Below, piece after piece: positions 10,746 through 21,664 of a DNA stretch of 64,000 nt. Source of the DNA: Allium sativum (Eukaryota > Streptophyta > Magnoliopsida > Asparagales > Amaryllidaceae); contig CM060915.1 of the NCBI GenBank assembly GCA_030737875.1, positions 571,252,577-571,316,576 of the forward strand, in the 5' to 3' direction. The notes under the pieces were generated by a model. The model did no database searches and had not been told where the DNA came from. It was given only the letters and a program-made list of their open reading frames with translations. The position numbers were made by a program, and so were the translations under genes. Within the stretch, counting starts at the first letter, position 1. Every line of letters starts with the position of its first letter.

Positions 10746-10954
10746 CAAGCAGTCTGCAATCATGCATGCTCATCAAACTCGTCCTAGGTGTATATTTTAA
10801 CCCAAACTCCGAGGATTAAAGCCAGTCGGACAAGCAGTTGGAGCATTTGTCAAGGCTTTGAGTTCCTCCGATTAGTCTACGGGAGGAATGGTTGGCACCG
10901 GACTTCGGGTACCTGCATTATTCACATTGATTTCCATAAAAATAAATAGGGAGA

Positions 10955-11105
10955 TAAATAAAGATGCAATAAAGGCAAATGACACACAGTATTTTTATAG
11001 TGGTTCGGTCGAATCATGACCTACGTCCACTTTATAATTTTTTGCTTCAAAGAATCAAACTATTCTAGGCTAGTCGTGCCTTATACATGATTTTCAATAA
11101 AGCAA
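10955..11105 (-). repeat. LTR-like segment inside element 1, just after integrase
   Basis: Shares 'aataaaggcaaatgacacac', then 'tagtggttcgg...ctacgtccactttata' with the element's own LTRs (about 4513-4580 and 17410-17477), in the same orientation. In the LTR this block lies near the 3' (U5) end. It is not needed for coding and begins close to the integrase stop. Confidence 0.6.
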
Positions 11106-11124
11106 AAGAATAGATTTGAAATTT

Positions 11125-12033
11125 TCATGTTAAGTATGGCCGTAAATGTTGGGCATTCCACACTCTGGGGATTTCCCTTCCATCTACGGTTGCCAGCTTG
11201 AAGGTTCTGTTATCAAGCTTATTCAGAATGGAGTACGGTCCTTCCCACTTCGCTCCCATATGAGTTGGGGGTAGAAAGACACGTTTCAGAACCAAGTCTC
11301 CGGGTTCCCAGGTTCGTTCTCGAACCTTTTTGTTGTAATATCGTGCAATATGTTGCTTGCATCTCAAGGCGCGCAGGTCCACCTCATCCCTCTTTTCTTC
11401 GATCATATCTAGGGACTCAAGGAGCAATTCATTATTAGTCATTGGATCATAGTAAGTCACCTGGTGAGAAGGTACCTTTATCTCAACCGGGATGACTGCT
11501 TCCGTTCCGAAGGCAAGTGAGAATGGGGTATGTCCTGTTGCCGATTTATATGTTGTCCTGTAGGCCCATAGTGCCAAGGGCAATTCATCAGCCCACATGG
11601 CTCTAGCCCGCTTCAGTCTTCTTTTCAGAATAGACTTAATCACTTTATTCGCCGCTTCGACTTTTCCGTTCGATTGCGGGTGCGCCACAGAGGTGTATCG
11701 ATTCCCAATGTGGTACTTCTGGCAGAAATTTCTGAATTCCGCGCTATCGAACTGAGTTCCGTTATCTGTTATCACAATCTTTGGAACCCCAAATCGGCAA
11801 ATGATGTTTCTCACGATAAAGTTGATCACTCGTTTGGTTGTAATCGTAGTTAGTGGCTCAGCCTCGACCCACTTAGTGAAATAATCCACGGCCACAATGG
11901 CGAATTTTGCTTCGCCCATTGCTATGGGGAGACTTCCAATGATATCAACCCCCCACATAGCGAAAGGCCATAGGCTCATCATTGTTTTCAACTGACTAGG
12001 AGGTGCTCTAGGTATCTTTGAAAATCTCTGCAC
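11125..12033 (-). pseudogene. element 1 integrase core and C-terminal domain
   Basis: Integrase inserts the cDNA into chromosomes. The core has GVD at residue 30, ITDNGTQF with Asp at 90, and SNGKVEAANK with Glu at 126. This is a D,D-35-E spacing, so the catalytic triad is present. After it come the 'LALWAYRTT' and 'TPFSLAFGTEAV' stretches typical of Tat integrases and a C-terminal 'WEPGDLVLKR...GAKWEGPY' region. No chromodomain is seen, as expected for a non-chromovirus. The frame is separated from the zinc-finger part by a single-base loss near 12016 in the Cys-Gln junction. Confidence 0.9.
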
Positions 12034-12374
12034 GCATCACACCGTCGTGCATATCTCGCTGCATCCTTGTTTATGGTAGGCCAGAAATAGCCATGCCGCA
12101 ACACCTTTTTTGCCAAGGTTTGCCCGCCAGTGTGGTCGCCGCATTCGCCTTCGTGAACCTCTTGCAGTACACGCTTGATGTCGTCGTGGGCTATACACCG
12201 GAGGAGGGGCATCGAAAACCCTTGTCTGCAAAGAATTCCGCCTTGCAGAACGTATCGGGCGGCTTTACGAATCACTTTGCGCCTCTCGCTTTTCTTGGTC
12301 GGAAGCGCTCCGTTCATCAGAAAATTCTTTAGAGGGGTCATCCAGGACTCCCTTTCTGGCTCCGCCTCAAGCAC
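11988..12374 (-). pseudogene. element 1 integrase N-terminal HHCC domain
   Basis: Carries the linker from RNase H and the zinc-binding module His74, His81, Cys112, Cys115 ('HEGECGDHTGG' to 'CDAC'), with the family signature 'LRHGYFWPT' between them. The upstream frame (RNase H) stops at 12338 and the downstream core is in another frame, so this piece is isolated between two breaks. Both breaks are equivalent to losing one base. Confidence 0.88.
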
Positions 12375-14419
12375 TGGTCAATTTCCATCTGATCTATGCT
12401 AGGGGACCTAAGTACTTCAACAGGGGCTAGCCCGATCACTTCCGGATCATTGGAACTAGCCATCTTTGCCAATTTATCTGCCTGCTGATTCTCCGAACGC
12501 GGAATATGAGATATGCTGTAATGATGAAAATCGTTCAGCAACTCTTTTACTTTCTTTAAGTATAGAATCAATCTTGCACTTTTAGCTTGGAATTTTCCAG
12601 TAACTTGGTTTACAACCAACTTGGAGTCGCAGAAGATGTTCAGTTTTGTAACCTCTAATTCCTTTGCGATCCTTAATCCAGCTATCAGAGCTTCATATTC
12701 GGAATCGTTGTTAGTGGCATGAAACTCCATCCGGATTGCATAGGTTATCACTCGTTTCTCGGGAGTTTCAAGCACTATTCCAGCGCCGGATCTTTCGTCG
12801 TTCCTAGCGCCATCAGTATACAATCCCCAGGCATTGGGATCGAAAAGTAATTTTGAAGCCTCAACTTCTTCGTTTGCTATATCTTCCTCAGGGACAGTGA
12901 ACTCTGCTATGAAGTCGGCTATCACTTGCCCCCGAATCGACCGACGGGGCTGAAAGTTCAAATCAAATTGACTTAACTCGATATTCCATTTGAGTAATCT
13001 TCCAGACGCCTCTGGTCTCTGTAGGACTTGCTTGAGCGGATGATCGGTGTATACGGTAATAGGATGCGCCTGAAAATAATGTCGAAGCTTTCTAGAGGCG
13101 ATCAATAAACTATACGCCAACTTTTCTATCCTTGGATAATTACACTCTGCTGCCGTCAATTTTTTACTCACGTAATATACAGGTCTTTGGACCTTATCCT
13201 CTTCTCTTACCAATGCCGAGCTGATCGCATGGGATGACACTGCCAAATACACGAATAAGTCCTCGTGATCCATTGGCTTAGATAATATCGGGGGTTTCTC
13301 CAGGTGCCTGAGCAAATTCTGAAACGCTTCTACGCAGTCGGGTGTCCATTTGAAGTGGCGTTTCCCTCGCTTTATTAATTCGAAAAATGGGATGCATTTA
13401 TCCGTAGCCCGGGAGATGAATCTGCTTAGTGCAGCCACTTTTCCGGCAAGGCTTTGCACATCCCTAATCTGCCTGGGTTCCTGAATGTCTCTAATTGCCG
13501 CGATCTGGTCTGGATTAATCTCAATACCACGGGAACTGACGATAAATCCTAAGAATTTCCAGGAGGCAACACCGAATGAACATTTGGTTGGGTTGAGTTT
13601 CACTCCGTACTTTCGAAAAATGCCGAACATTTCTGCCAAGTCAGTTGTGTGTTGGGAAGACTGCTTGGATTTTACCAACATATCGTCGACGTATACTTCC
13701 ATTGTTTTCCCGATCTGGTTATAAAACATTCTGTTGACTAAACGTTGATATGTAGCGCCCGCATTCTTCAAGCCAAAGGGCATCACCACATAGCAATATA
13801 ATCCTAAATCCGTGATAAAACTAGTATGTTCTTGATCTGGAACATGCATTGGAATCTGCTTATATCCTGAATAAGCATCCATGAATGAGAGAAGTTCGTG
13901 ACCCGCCGTCGAGTCTACCAACTGATCAATCCGGGGCAACGGGAAACTATCTTTTGGACAGGCTTTGTTCAAATCCGAGAAGTCGATACACGTTCGCCAC
14001 TTCCCGTTGGCCATCTTTACCAGGACTGGATTCGAAATCCAGTCTGGGTAGGTCGAGTCTCTAATAAATCCGTTACTCTTCAGTTTCCCAACTTCTTCTT
14101 TCAAGGCAGCGGACCTCTCTGGACCCAACATTCGCCTTTTTTGCTTTATCGGAGGATGTTTAGGGTCAATGCTTAAGGAATGGCTCATGATTGACGGGGA
14201 TATCCCACACATGTCCGCGTGGGTCCAAGCAAACACATCCAAGTTGTTTTTTAAGAAATCCGTCAATTCTTTAGCGAGATTCGGATTTAACTGGGATCCA
14301 ATCTTAAGGACCTTCTCCGGGTCACTATCATCGATCGGCACATCCACAGTTGTCTCGTTGGGAGTTGCCATTCTGGCCCCGGGTTCTTGATCCTCTCTGG
14401 GATCTATATCCTCGGGCAT
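12338..14419 (-). pseudogene. element 1 reverse transcriptase and dual RNase H
   Basis: RT spans about residues 85-290, with LVKMANGKWR, FMDAYSGYKQI, MPFGLKNAGATYQRL and the active site YVDD at 243-246. A first RNase H-like region (about 355-500) keeps the fold-type motifs (YYVSKKL, TDHPLKQVL) but has 'VYLAVSS' where the first catalytic Asp is normally found, so it looks inactive. A second RNase H (about 530-655) has all four acidic residues: Asp536 (YTDG), Glu574 (SEYEAL), Asp598 (CDSKLV), Asp648 (ADKLAK). This dual arrangement defines Tat elements. Upstream in the same frame is a TAG at 14459-14461; downstream the frame is lost at about 12370. Confidence 0.93.
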
Positions 14420-14628
14420 CTCTCTGGGCGACTCTCCAACGGCTATCCTCTTTGGTTGCTATAAGGTCTCCGCCCCCGTTGGGGGAGAAGCGCCTTTAGT
14501 TTCAATATCCCCTCCGTTGCGAAGTAACTTTAGTTCGGCAACATAACATGCTCGCGCAACCACCTGATCCCCTCTGACGATACCAATGCCAGCTTTTGTG
14601 GGGAATTTCAACAACAAGCACCAGGGGG

Positions 14629-16935
14629 CTATACAGGCTCTAAACTTGGCGAGGGTCGGCCCAAAAAGGCATTGTAGGGCGATTCAACATCCAAAACCAC
14701 AAAGGGAAGGATTCTCACTCTCTGGCGTTCTCCTTCCCCAAGTGTAACTGGCAACTCTACATAACCCATTGGAGTAGTGGATGCTCCGTTAAATCCGCGG
14801 ATCCATCCTTGACAGGGCTTCAAATCTTTTATTTCGAGGTTCATCTGGTCAAAGGTCTTTTTGAAAAGAATGTTGACAGAACTCCCGTTGTCCACTAAAA
14901 CCTTATGGACAGTGGCTGGACCAATAGGTACTGTAATTACAAATGGATCTTCTGTCGGAGCATGGACTCCAATGCTTTCTCGTTCTCGGAAGACGACATC
15001 GTCGGTCATCATCTTTTGCTGCTTCACCGGGATACTGTCCTCAGGGTTGCTACACTCCCCTACCTCGAGGTGTTGTTTAGCTGCATTGACGTATTGATCC
15101 AACGCCTTGGAACTATGCCCGACGAGATAAAGTCCTCCGATTACGGTATTGATAACAATGTTCTTTCCCTTTTGCTGGGCAGTCGGCCTAGCAGCAAGTT
15201 GATTCTGGTTCTGATTTGGGGCCTGCACTGCTTGCCCCCTGTCCCTGGGCGTTACTCTGTATTCATCTAGCTTTCCTTCTCGAAGCAGCCTTTCGACTAC
15301 ATCTCTTAGGTGACGGCATTCATTCGTCGAATGGCCGTGAATCTGATGAAAGTGGCAAAACTTCCCTGTTTCACGCTCTTTCTCCGTCGACTCTCTGGGA
15401 GGTGGCCTCTTATTCTGGAGGACTTCATACGCATCCATGAAGATATTTTCCAGAGTATCATTTATTGGTGTATAACTTTCAAAGGCCCTGGGACGAGTCC
15501 TTCTCTGGGAGTAGTTCCCTCGGTTCCTCTTCCGGTTGTTGCCGTTACCATTATTATTGTTGTTACCCGGCTGACGACCACCCTGATTCTGATTTCCGAC
15601 ATTTACTTCAACTTTCCCCGAGCTGTCTCCTGTCTGCTTAATGGCGACATTGCTCTGGATTTCCTCCTTATTGGCTGTTTTTGCTTTTCGGTTAGCATAT
15701 ACCTCTTCTCGGCGTAAATGTACGTTGGGTTTCTCGTAGAATAACTCTCTGGTGTGGGGCGGTTTGCCTGCCAGGTACCTCCCGAATTCAGTGTCCTTAT
15801 CTACTCCGTCAATCAGTGCTGCGACAACGGTCGGTTCATGGGGGTCTTTAACCTCAGTAGCGGCCAAATTGAAACGATCCAGGTACACCCTTAAACTCTC
15901 GCCTGGTCGCTGCTTGACAAGGAACAAATCGATCACACTTTTTGTCTTCTGTGTGTAGATACGGAATTGTTCTACGAACTTCTCACTCAACTCCCTGAAG
16001 CTAGAAATCGATCTCGCTGGCAAGCGAGTAAACCATAACAAAGCCACATCCTCCAGGAATATGGGAAACGCTTTGCACTTAACAGCGTCAGAGGCTGCGG
16101 CAGCGGTCATTGACCAAGAATATCTCATCAGATGCTGGACAGGATCAGACCTACCCGCATATCGGTTCATTTGTGGCATATTGAAACGCCTTGGAAAAGT
16201 CGCATCCAAAATATCATCAGTGAAAGGAGTGTGACTGCGGTCGATCCCCCAATCTTCATTCCGCTGTCCATGGCTATCTGCCAGAATCTGGTGGACCATG
16301 GCTGCAACATTTGCACTGGTCAAAGGAGGTTCAGGGTCAGTGCCTCTGGCTTGGCGGGGTTCTCTGATTTCTCTTCCGGGAGCAATCACGAAATCCGGGG
16401 CTCGGACAGGGCTTCGTTGCCCCCTGTTATCATGAGTATGTGTGCGGCGACGGGGCTGAGGTGGTCTGTTACGTACGGGACTGCCCACATCTCGAGCCCT
16501 GTGAGCTGCGGCTTGATTGTTCACATTACGGTTTGAGGGCTCCGCCCCCAGTGCTTCTTCTTCCTGTGATGGCAGGGTTCCGAACCGAAGCTGTTCTATG
16601 TTTTTGGCTCTCTCATACGGTCGTCGCGGAGGTCTCGGCGATTCTTCAGACGAAGAAGAATATACTGGGGTGAGTGGACGAACCGGCGATGTTCTTTGCC
16701 TTGCTAGCTCATCAAGTCTTCTATCCATAGCAGTCAGATTTTGTCGCAGGACGGAGCTTTCCTGCCTTTGGGCGGCCAATTCAACAAACAACCTCTCCCA
16801 CATTTCAGAAAAGCGAGAGAGATCCCCCTCAGTAACAGGAGCAGCAGGATCATATTGATCGTCATCACCTTCTCTTATGCGCAAAGAACTTGAGCCGGGT
16901 CGAGCAGAGGGGTCAAGACAATAAGAGCGAGCCAT
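14629..16935 (-). pseudogene. element 1 Gag and protease
   Basis: 768 codons. A charged N-terminus with a short coiled coil (about 40-82) is followed by an Arg/Pro-rich region and the Retrotrans_gag core at about 285-380 ('AFPIFLEDVALLWFTRL', 'KQRPGESLRVYLDRFN'). A zinc-knuckle variant follows with C527, H530, H535, C540 (CHFHQIHGHSTNEC), a form usual in Tat Gags. Protease is recognised by VDNGSSVNILF with the catalytic Asp at 682 and by 'YNAFLGRP' near the end. The ORF stops right after this motif because of a net -1 shift near 14655; protease C-terminal sequence continues in another frame. The start may be the ATG at 16935 or further upstream (see 16875-17261). Confidence 0.92.
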
Positions 16936-17261
16936 AGGCTCCTTTCCAGGTCGAGTTGTGGTCTGATCATCAATTCGGATCGCTGCGGTTCGTGGGTGGC
17001 GGCTCGCAGCGCCCCCTTGAGGTCGATTCGCAGTCGCAGTGTGCGGAGGGTGCGAGGCTTTCCTCGGGATCGAGTAACAACCCCTTCAGCAGTTCGGATC
17101 GCTTCGTTCTCATCGACTCGGAGCGTGGTGTCTTTTTCGGATCGGTTCGCCCCCTGCGTCCCACGATCCAAAGCTTCTTCATTGCCCTGCTCGTGCACAC
17201 TCTCTTCAATCGTTTTGTTGGTTTGCGAAGCTCGTGCTTCCTTAGATCTTTTTCCAGCCAT
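16875..17261 (-). CDS. element 1 Gag N-terminal extension or leader ORF
   Basis: Starts MAGKRSKEARASQ 60 bases after the PBS and runs into the start of Gag in a different frame (overlap 16875-16935). It is hydrophilic, rich in Arg and Glu, with no domain I recognise. Its start so close to the PBS suggests it is the true Gag N-terminus, disconnected by a one-base loss near 16940. A separate leader peptide is the alternative. Confidence 0.5.
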   Translation of the reverse strand: MAGKRSKEARASQTNKTIEESVHEQGNEEALDRGTQGANRSEKDTTLRVDENEAIRTAEGVVTRSRGKPRTLRTLRLRIDLKGALRAATHEPQRSELMIRPQLDLERSLWLALIVLTPLLDPAQVLCA

Positions 17262-17320
17262 GATATCCGAATCGCTGGAACCTTCGAAGAACCGAATAGT
17301 GAAACTTTAGGACTGTCGTT

Positions 17321-17336
17321 CTCTGTGAAAGCACCA
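17321..17336 (-). promoter_or_regulatory. primer-binding site, element 1
   Basis: Minus-strand TGGTGCTTTCACAGAG lies three bases after the CTAACA end of the 5' LTR. The TGG start pairs with a tRNA CCA end. I cannot assign the tRNA with confidence; it is not initiator Met. Confidence 0.7.
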
Positions 17337-17339
17337 AAA

Positions 17340-18112
17340 TGTTAGATCAAAATTTGGACCTAACACCCAAATTGTTCTGAATGTTATAGAGTTTCAAATG
17401 AAGAATGAGAATAAAGGAAATAACACACAGAATTTATAGTGGTTCGGCGTTAACGAGCCTACGTCCACTTTATATATTATTGATTATACTTTGAAAACTA
17501 ATACAATCAAGAATTTCTCTCAATACTCTCGTACTTTGACAATAATGGCGGATTCAGTACTCAATATTGCCAAAAAGATCCCAAAAAATGCCAAGCTCCG
17601 GGCTATTTATAGCTGATTTTGTCAGGCAGGTCGTGGTTACACGTGGCACGAATCCCGAGAACATCGGATCGCATCGCCACCGTTGAGGAAATAGTCAAAT
17701 TAGCCGTTGTGGACAGGTGTCGCAATCTGCTTGAAATTCGGATCGTGCAGATGGGGAGAGTTGGTCCAAATGACGGTTAGGGACACGTGTCGCCAGATCC
17801 GTGCGACTCGGATCGCTGAAGACTAGCTCACGCTTGAACGGGTCAGAGGGTTCGCCACGCATCAGGGGATCGGATCGATCAATACTGGGCAACAACAGAT
17901 ACACGGATCGGATCGCCTAGATGCGTCGTTTCGTTGATGAGATGGGGGCGATCCAACGAGACGCGATCCTCCGTGGGCGATCCATCGAGACGCAATCCTC
18001 CCTGGGCGAGTCGATAGTGTGCGATCCGTTCCTTCATATTCTTGGAGAATGTGGTTTCATGCTTTCCTCTTACGAATGATCCTGGGTGGCTTGGTCAAAA
18101 AGCGAGCCAACA
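17340..18112 (-). repeat. element 1, 5' LTR
   Basis: 773 bp, same length as the 3' LTR and nearly identical. The minus-strand TATAAATA at 17604-17611 places U3 at about 17580-18112 and R-U5 at about 17340-17575. It contains the same 29-bp GATC-rich repeat as the other LTR. Confidence 0.97.
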
Positions 18113-18725
18113 TATATATAAGATAATAATAATTTATTATTATTAAATTGGATTATTTTAATTGATTTATATTTTATCGATCAAATAAGGAATTTAAGAA
18201 TAACAAATTTTCAAACAACCTCTGTTTTCGATGAAACTAATTTTATTAAATCCGTAATGATTAATTATTGTAAGATTTTCAATTTCACGTCAATTGGATT
18301 TATTTTGTGACCATGCGTTTTTTAAACTATATTATTGAACCGTTTGCAATTTAAAAGGATTTTTTACAAATAGACTCGGAATTTGAGGAAACCAGTTCCA
18401 TCGTGTTCGAAATATTTAATTATTGAAGTATAATAATTTTCATCCTGAACAGAACTCGTATGTGGTGTATTTTGTGTGTTACTTCACACGTAAGTTTCAT
18501 GCAAATAAAATTAAATAAAATCACCTTAATCTCATTATATGTATTTAGGCCGACCTATCCTAACTGAAGTACCTCCTATTTATTTAAAATCTACCAACCT
18601 ATGATTTAAACAACTTTATGCCTAAGTTTCAACTAAGGTAGCTCACCTATAACGTACCATTTCGCAGACCTACCATCGAGTTTTGTTCACTGCCATGTGG
18701 TTCTTTACGTGGGTAACAAGGCTTA
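18113..18725 (+). repeat. continuation of the old LTR split by element 1 (AT-rich)
   Basis: Starts with the tatat duplication. To about 18500 it resembles the reverse complement of 25700-26200 (for instance 'aacaacctctgttttcgatgaaac'). Beyond that I see nothing recognisable before the inverted repeat begins at 18726. Confidence 0.5.
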
Positions 18726-20084
18726 TGAAACGAACCAGACTTCCCCGATCCCCGAGGAGAAGGAGGAGTCCGGATTGCTTTGAGAACAAGACGCATCAGA
18801 ACGCAAATAATAGAACCTTTCTTTGCTATTACAACAAATTACATCAGAATACAAGAATATCATAGTACGAATTTATTTACTCAGAGAAAAATATTAATAT
18901 AAGAGATTTAAATCACAAAACAGCGGAAATATATATACATAAATATAATACATAGTGGAAAACATAAACTACCACAACTGAAAGAAATACACGGATACAA
19001 AGCATTCCAAATATAGCTCCAGCTGTAATCCAGGATCCTGTGAAAAGAAATATTTGCGAAAACCAAAACTACTAGCTGCTCGTGTAGAAATATGGGCACT
19101 CAGAGTTTAGGTAGAAACAATAAACTCCGAGTCAGTCATGGAACTGGTGTGAGAACTATAAAAGTTATTAAACTTTTACTTTAAATAGGGTAAATCACGG
19201 GACCACGCCACATGTCACGGAACGAGTTTCCTCCCATGAATACCAGTGCATACACAACTACCATATATAATAAACTTATGGATCCATAATGCATCAAATA
19301 ACATGCAATTCCTCTTCTTAGCTTCCATGTTATGACATGTTCATTATATATACATGTACATATATCCAATTCCAATCAATTTTCAATTCAGTTCAATATT
19401 TGATTCGATTTTGCTTAATTTTACCTAATCATTCTCACACTGGTTTTATTATTCCAATATTTTAATTAGTCAAACTAATAATCACACATGACAACCAGCA
19501 ATCCATTAGTTAACTAGCTTTTCAAATATATAGCTTTTATATATAGTCAAAAATCATATTTTCAATGACAAATCACAAACATTAAACTCTAACTAAGTCT
19601 TGGTTCTCACACCAGTCAATTGGAAATATACAGATATCCCACTTTCGAAACTCGAACATAAATGTTGATGATGTCATGACAATCATCAGAATCATATCCT
19701 GGCGACTAGAGTGTGATTCTATATCTATCGAGCATATTTAAGGCTTCGGATATACGTTAATTACGCTTATATTCAAAATCTTCATATACCCGATAGTCCT
19801 AATTCAATATAAAATAAATACTCAAATACGAATAATGGATATAAAATTTCAAAACTAAATTTGTTTTTAGAAATAGCGCTCTTCAAACTCATTCTAGGAT
19901 ACTACTGATCTTATCTCTAACGAGTCATTCTTATAGGCTGTTACTAATCTTATTACTGATGAGTTCTTTTGTTTGGTTCTAATGTGTCTTGTTCTCGAGC
20001 TTTGTAAACCAAAGCACTGATACCACAATGAAACGACCCAGACTTCCCCGATCCCCGAGGAGACGGAGGAGACCGGATTGCTTT
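18726..20084 (-). repeat. inverted repeat, left arm (LTR-derived)
   Basis: Reverse complement of 20299-21664, matching about nine bases in ten over a 245-bp stretch aligned by eye. Outer end TGAAACGAACCAGAC. Near the inner end, the minus strand reads an LTR end ('gggtcgtttca') followed by 'ttgTGGTATCAGTGC', a near-match to the initiator-Met PBS, at about 20022-20035. So this arm reads LTR end, PBS, short internal region, LTR end, all on the minus strand. No ORF. Confidence 0.85.
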
Positions 20085-20298
20085 ATATCCGTGCATTTCT
20101 TTCAGTTATGGTAGTTGATGTTTTCCACTGTGTATTATATTTATGTATATATATTTCCGCTGTTTTGTAATTTAAATCTCTGATATATTTTTTTCGCTGA
20201 GTAATATTTATTCATACTCTGATATTCTTGTATTCTGATGTAAATTGTTGTAATAGCAATGAAAGGTTTTATTATTTGCAATTTGATGCGTCGTGTTC
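20085..20298 (+). repeat. spacer of the inverted repeat (LTR 3' part)
   Basis: A further plus-strand copy of the LTR 3' part, direct repeat of about 21385-21609 and inverted to about 18775-18985. It joins abruptly to the minus-strand LTR end at 20084/20085, making two LTR 3' ends face apart. Confidence 0.75.
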
Positions 20299-21664
20299 TC
20301 AAAGCAATCTGGGCTCCTCCGTCTCCTCGGGGAACGAGGAAGTCTGGGTCGTTTTATTGTAGTATCAGAGCTTTGGTTTACAAAGCTCGAGAACAAGAAA
20401 CATTAGAACCAAACAAAAGAATTCATCAGATATAGGATTAGTAACAACCTATAAGAATGACTCGTTAGAGATAGGATCTGTAGTATCCTAGAATGAGTTT
20501 GAAGAGTGCTATTTCTAAAACCAAATTTAGTTTTGAAATTTTATATCCATTATTCGTATTTGAGTATTTTATTTTATATTGAATTTGGACAATCGGGTAT
20601 ATGAAGATTTTGAATATAAGCGTAATTAATGTATATATGAAGCCTCAAATACGCTGGATAGGTATATAATCACACTCTAGTCGCCTGAAGATGATTCTGA
20701 TGATTGTCATGACATCATCATCATCATTTATGTTCAAGTTTCGAAATTGGGATATCTATATATTTCCAATTGACTAGCGTGAGAACCAAAACTTAGTTAA
20801 GTTTAATGTTTGTGATTTGTCATTGAAAATATGATTTTTGACTATATATAAAAGATATATATTTGAAAAGCTAGTTAAATAAGGGATTGCTGGTTGTGAT
20901 TTGTGATTATTAGTCTGACTGATTTAAATATTGGAATAATAAAACCAATATGAGAATGAAAGGTAAAATTAAGCAAAATCGAATCAAATATTGTACTGAA
21001 TTGAAAATTGATTGGAATTGGATATATGTACTTGTATATATAATGAATAGGTCATAGCATGGAAGCTAATAAGAGGAATTGCATGTTGTTTGATGCATTG
21101 TGGATTCATAAGTTTATTATATATGGTAGCTAGGTATGCACTAGTATTCATGGGAAGAAACCCATTCCATGATATGCGGCGTGGTCCCGTGATTTACCCT
21201 ATTTAAAGTAAAAGTTTAATAATTGTTTTAGTTCTCACACCAGTCCCATGACCGACTCGGAGTTTATTGTTTCTACCTAAACTCTGGGTGACCATATTTC
21301 CCACACGGGCAGCTAGTAGTTTTGGTTTTCGCAGATATTTCTTTTCATAGGATCCTGGATTACAGCTGGAGCTATATTCGGAATGCTTTGTATTCGTGTA
21401 ATTCTTTCAGTTATGGTAGTTGATGTTTTCCACTGTGCATTATATTTATGTATATATATTTCCACTATTTTTGTAATTTAAATCTCTGATATTATTATTT
21501 TTCGCTGAGTAATATTTATTCGTACTCTGATATTCTTTTATCTTAATGTAAATTGATGTAATAGCAATGGAAGGTTCTATTATTTGCGTTCTAATGCATC
21601 GTGTTCTCAAAGCAATCTGGGCTCCTCGGTCTCCTCGAGGATCGGGGAAGTCTGGGTCATTTCA
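20299..21664 (+). repeat. inverted repeat, right arm (LTR-derived)
   Basis: Opens with an LTR end ('gtctgggtcgtttta'), then a PBS-like 'gTAGTATCAGAGCtttgg' at 20357-20373, about 1 kb of AT-rich internal sequence without ORFs, and closes with another LTR end at 21664 ('gtctgggtcatttca'). The final 0.5 kb matches 955-1451. No target duplication flanks the pair (gctta on the left, ttatc on the right). Confidence 0.85.

Larger units (their letters stand above)
4443..18112 (-). mobile_element. element 1: complete Tat-lineage Ty3/gypsy retrotransposon
   Basis: A 13.67-kb element bounded by two 773-bp LTRs and a 5-bp duplication. Reading on the minus strand: 5' LTR (17340-18112), PBS, Gag-protease, RT, an inactive-looking first RNase H, a second RNase H, integrase, tandem repeats, an antisense gene, PPT, 3' LTR (4443-5215). 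Two RNase H domains, a long 3' region and an antisense ORF of the Transposase_28 family are known hallmarks of the plant Tat lineage (Retand/Grande-like). The LTRs differ at about nine positions by eye, with no length difference, so the insertion is fairly recent. The sense ORFs are nevertheless broken by four frame changes and one stop. Confidence 0.95.

Noticed and set aside
10244..10787. Ser/Arg-rich plus-strand frames
   Set aside because: Products of the 109-114 bp tandem repeat and (TC)n tracts, present in two overlapping frames at once.
14861..15717. Plus-strand frames of 70-135 codons opposite gag-pro
   Set aside because: Antisense shadows of the Gag-protease frame, with no domains. 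The only antisense coding I accept is 6309-9897, which has splice sites and a recognised family.
18726..21664. Foldback DNA transposon or large MITE
   Set aside because: Long inverted arms would fit, but PBS-like sequences next to LTR ends inside each arm and the absence of a target duplication favour an inverted LTR-retrotransposon duplication.
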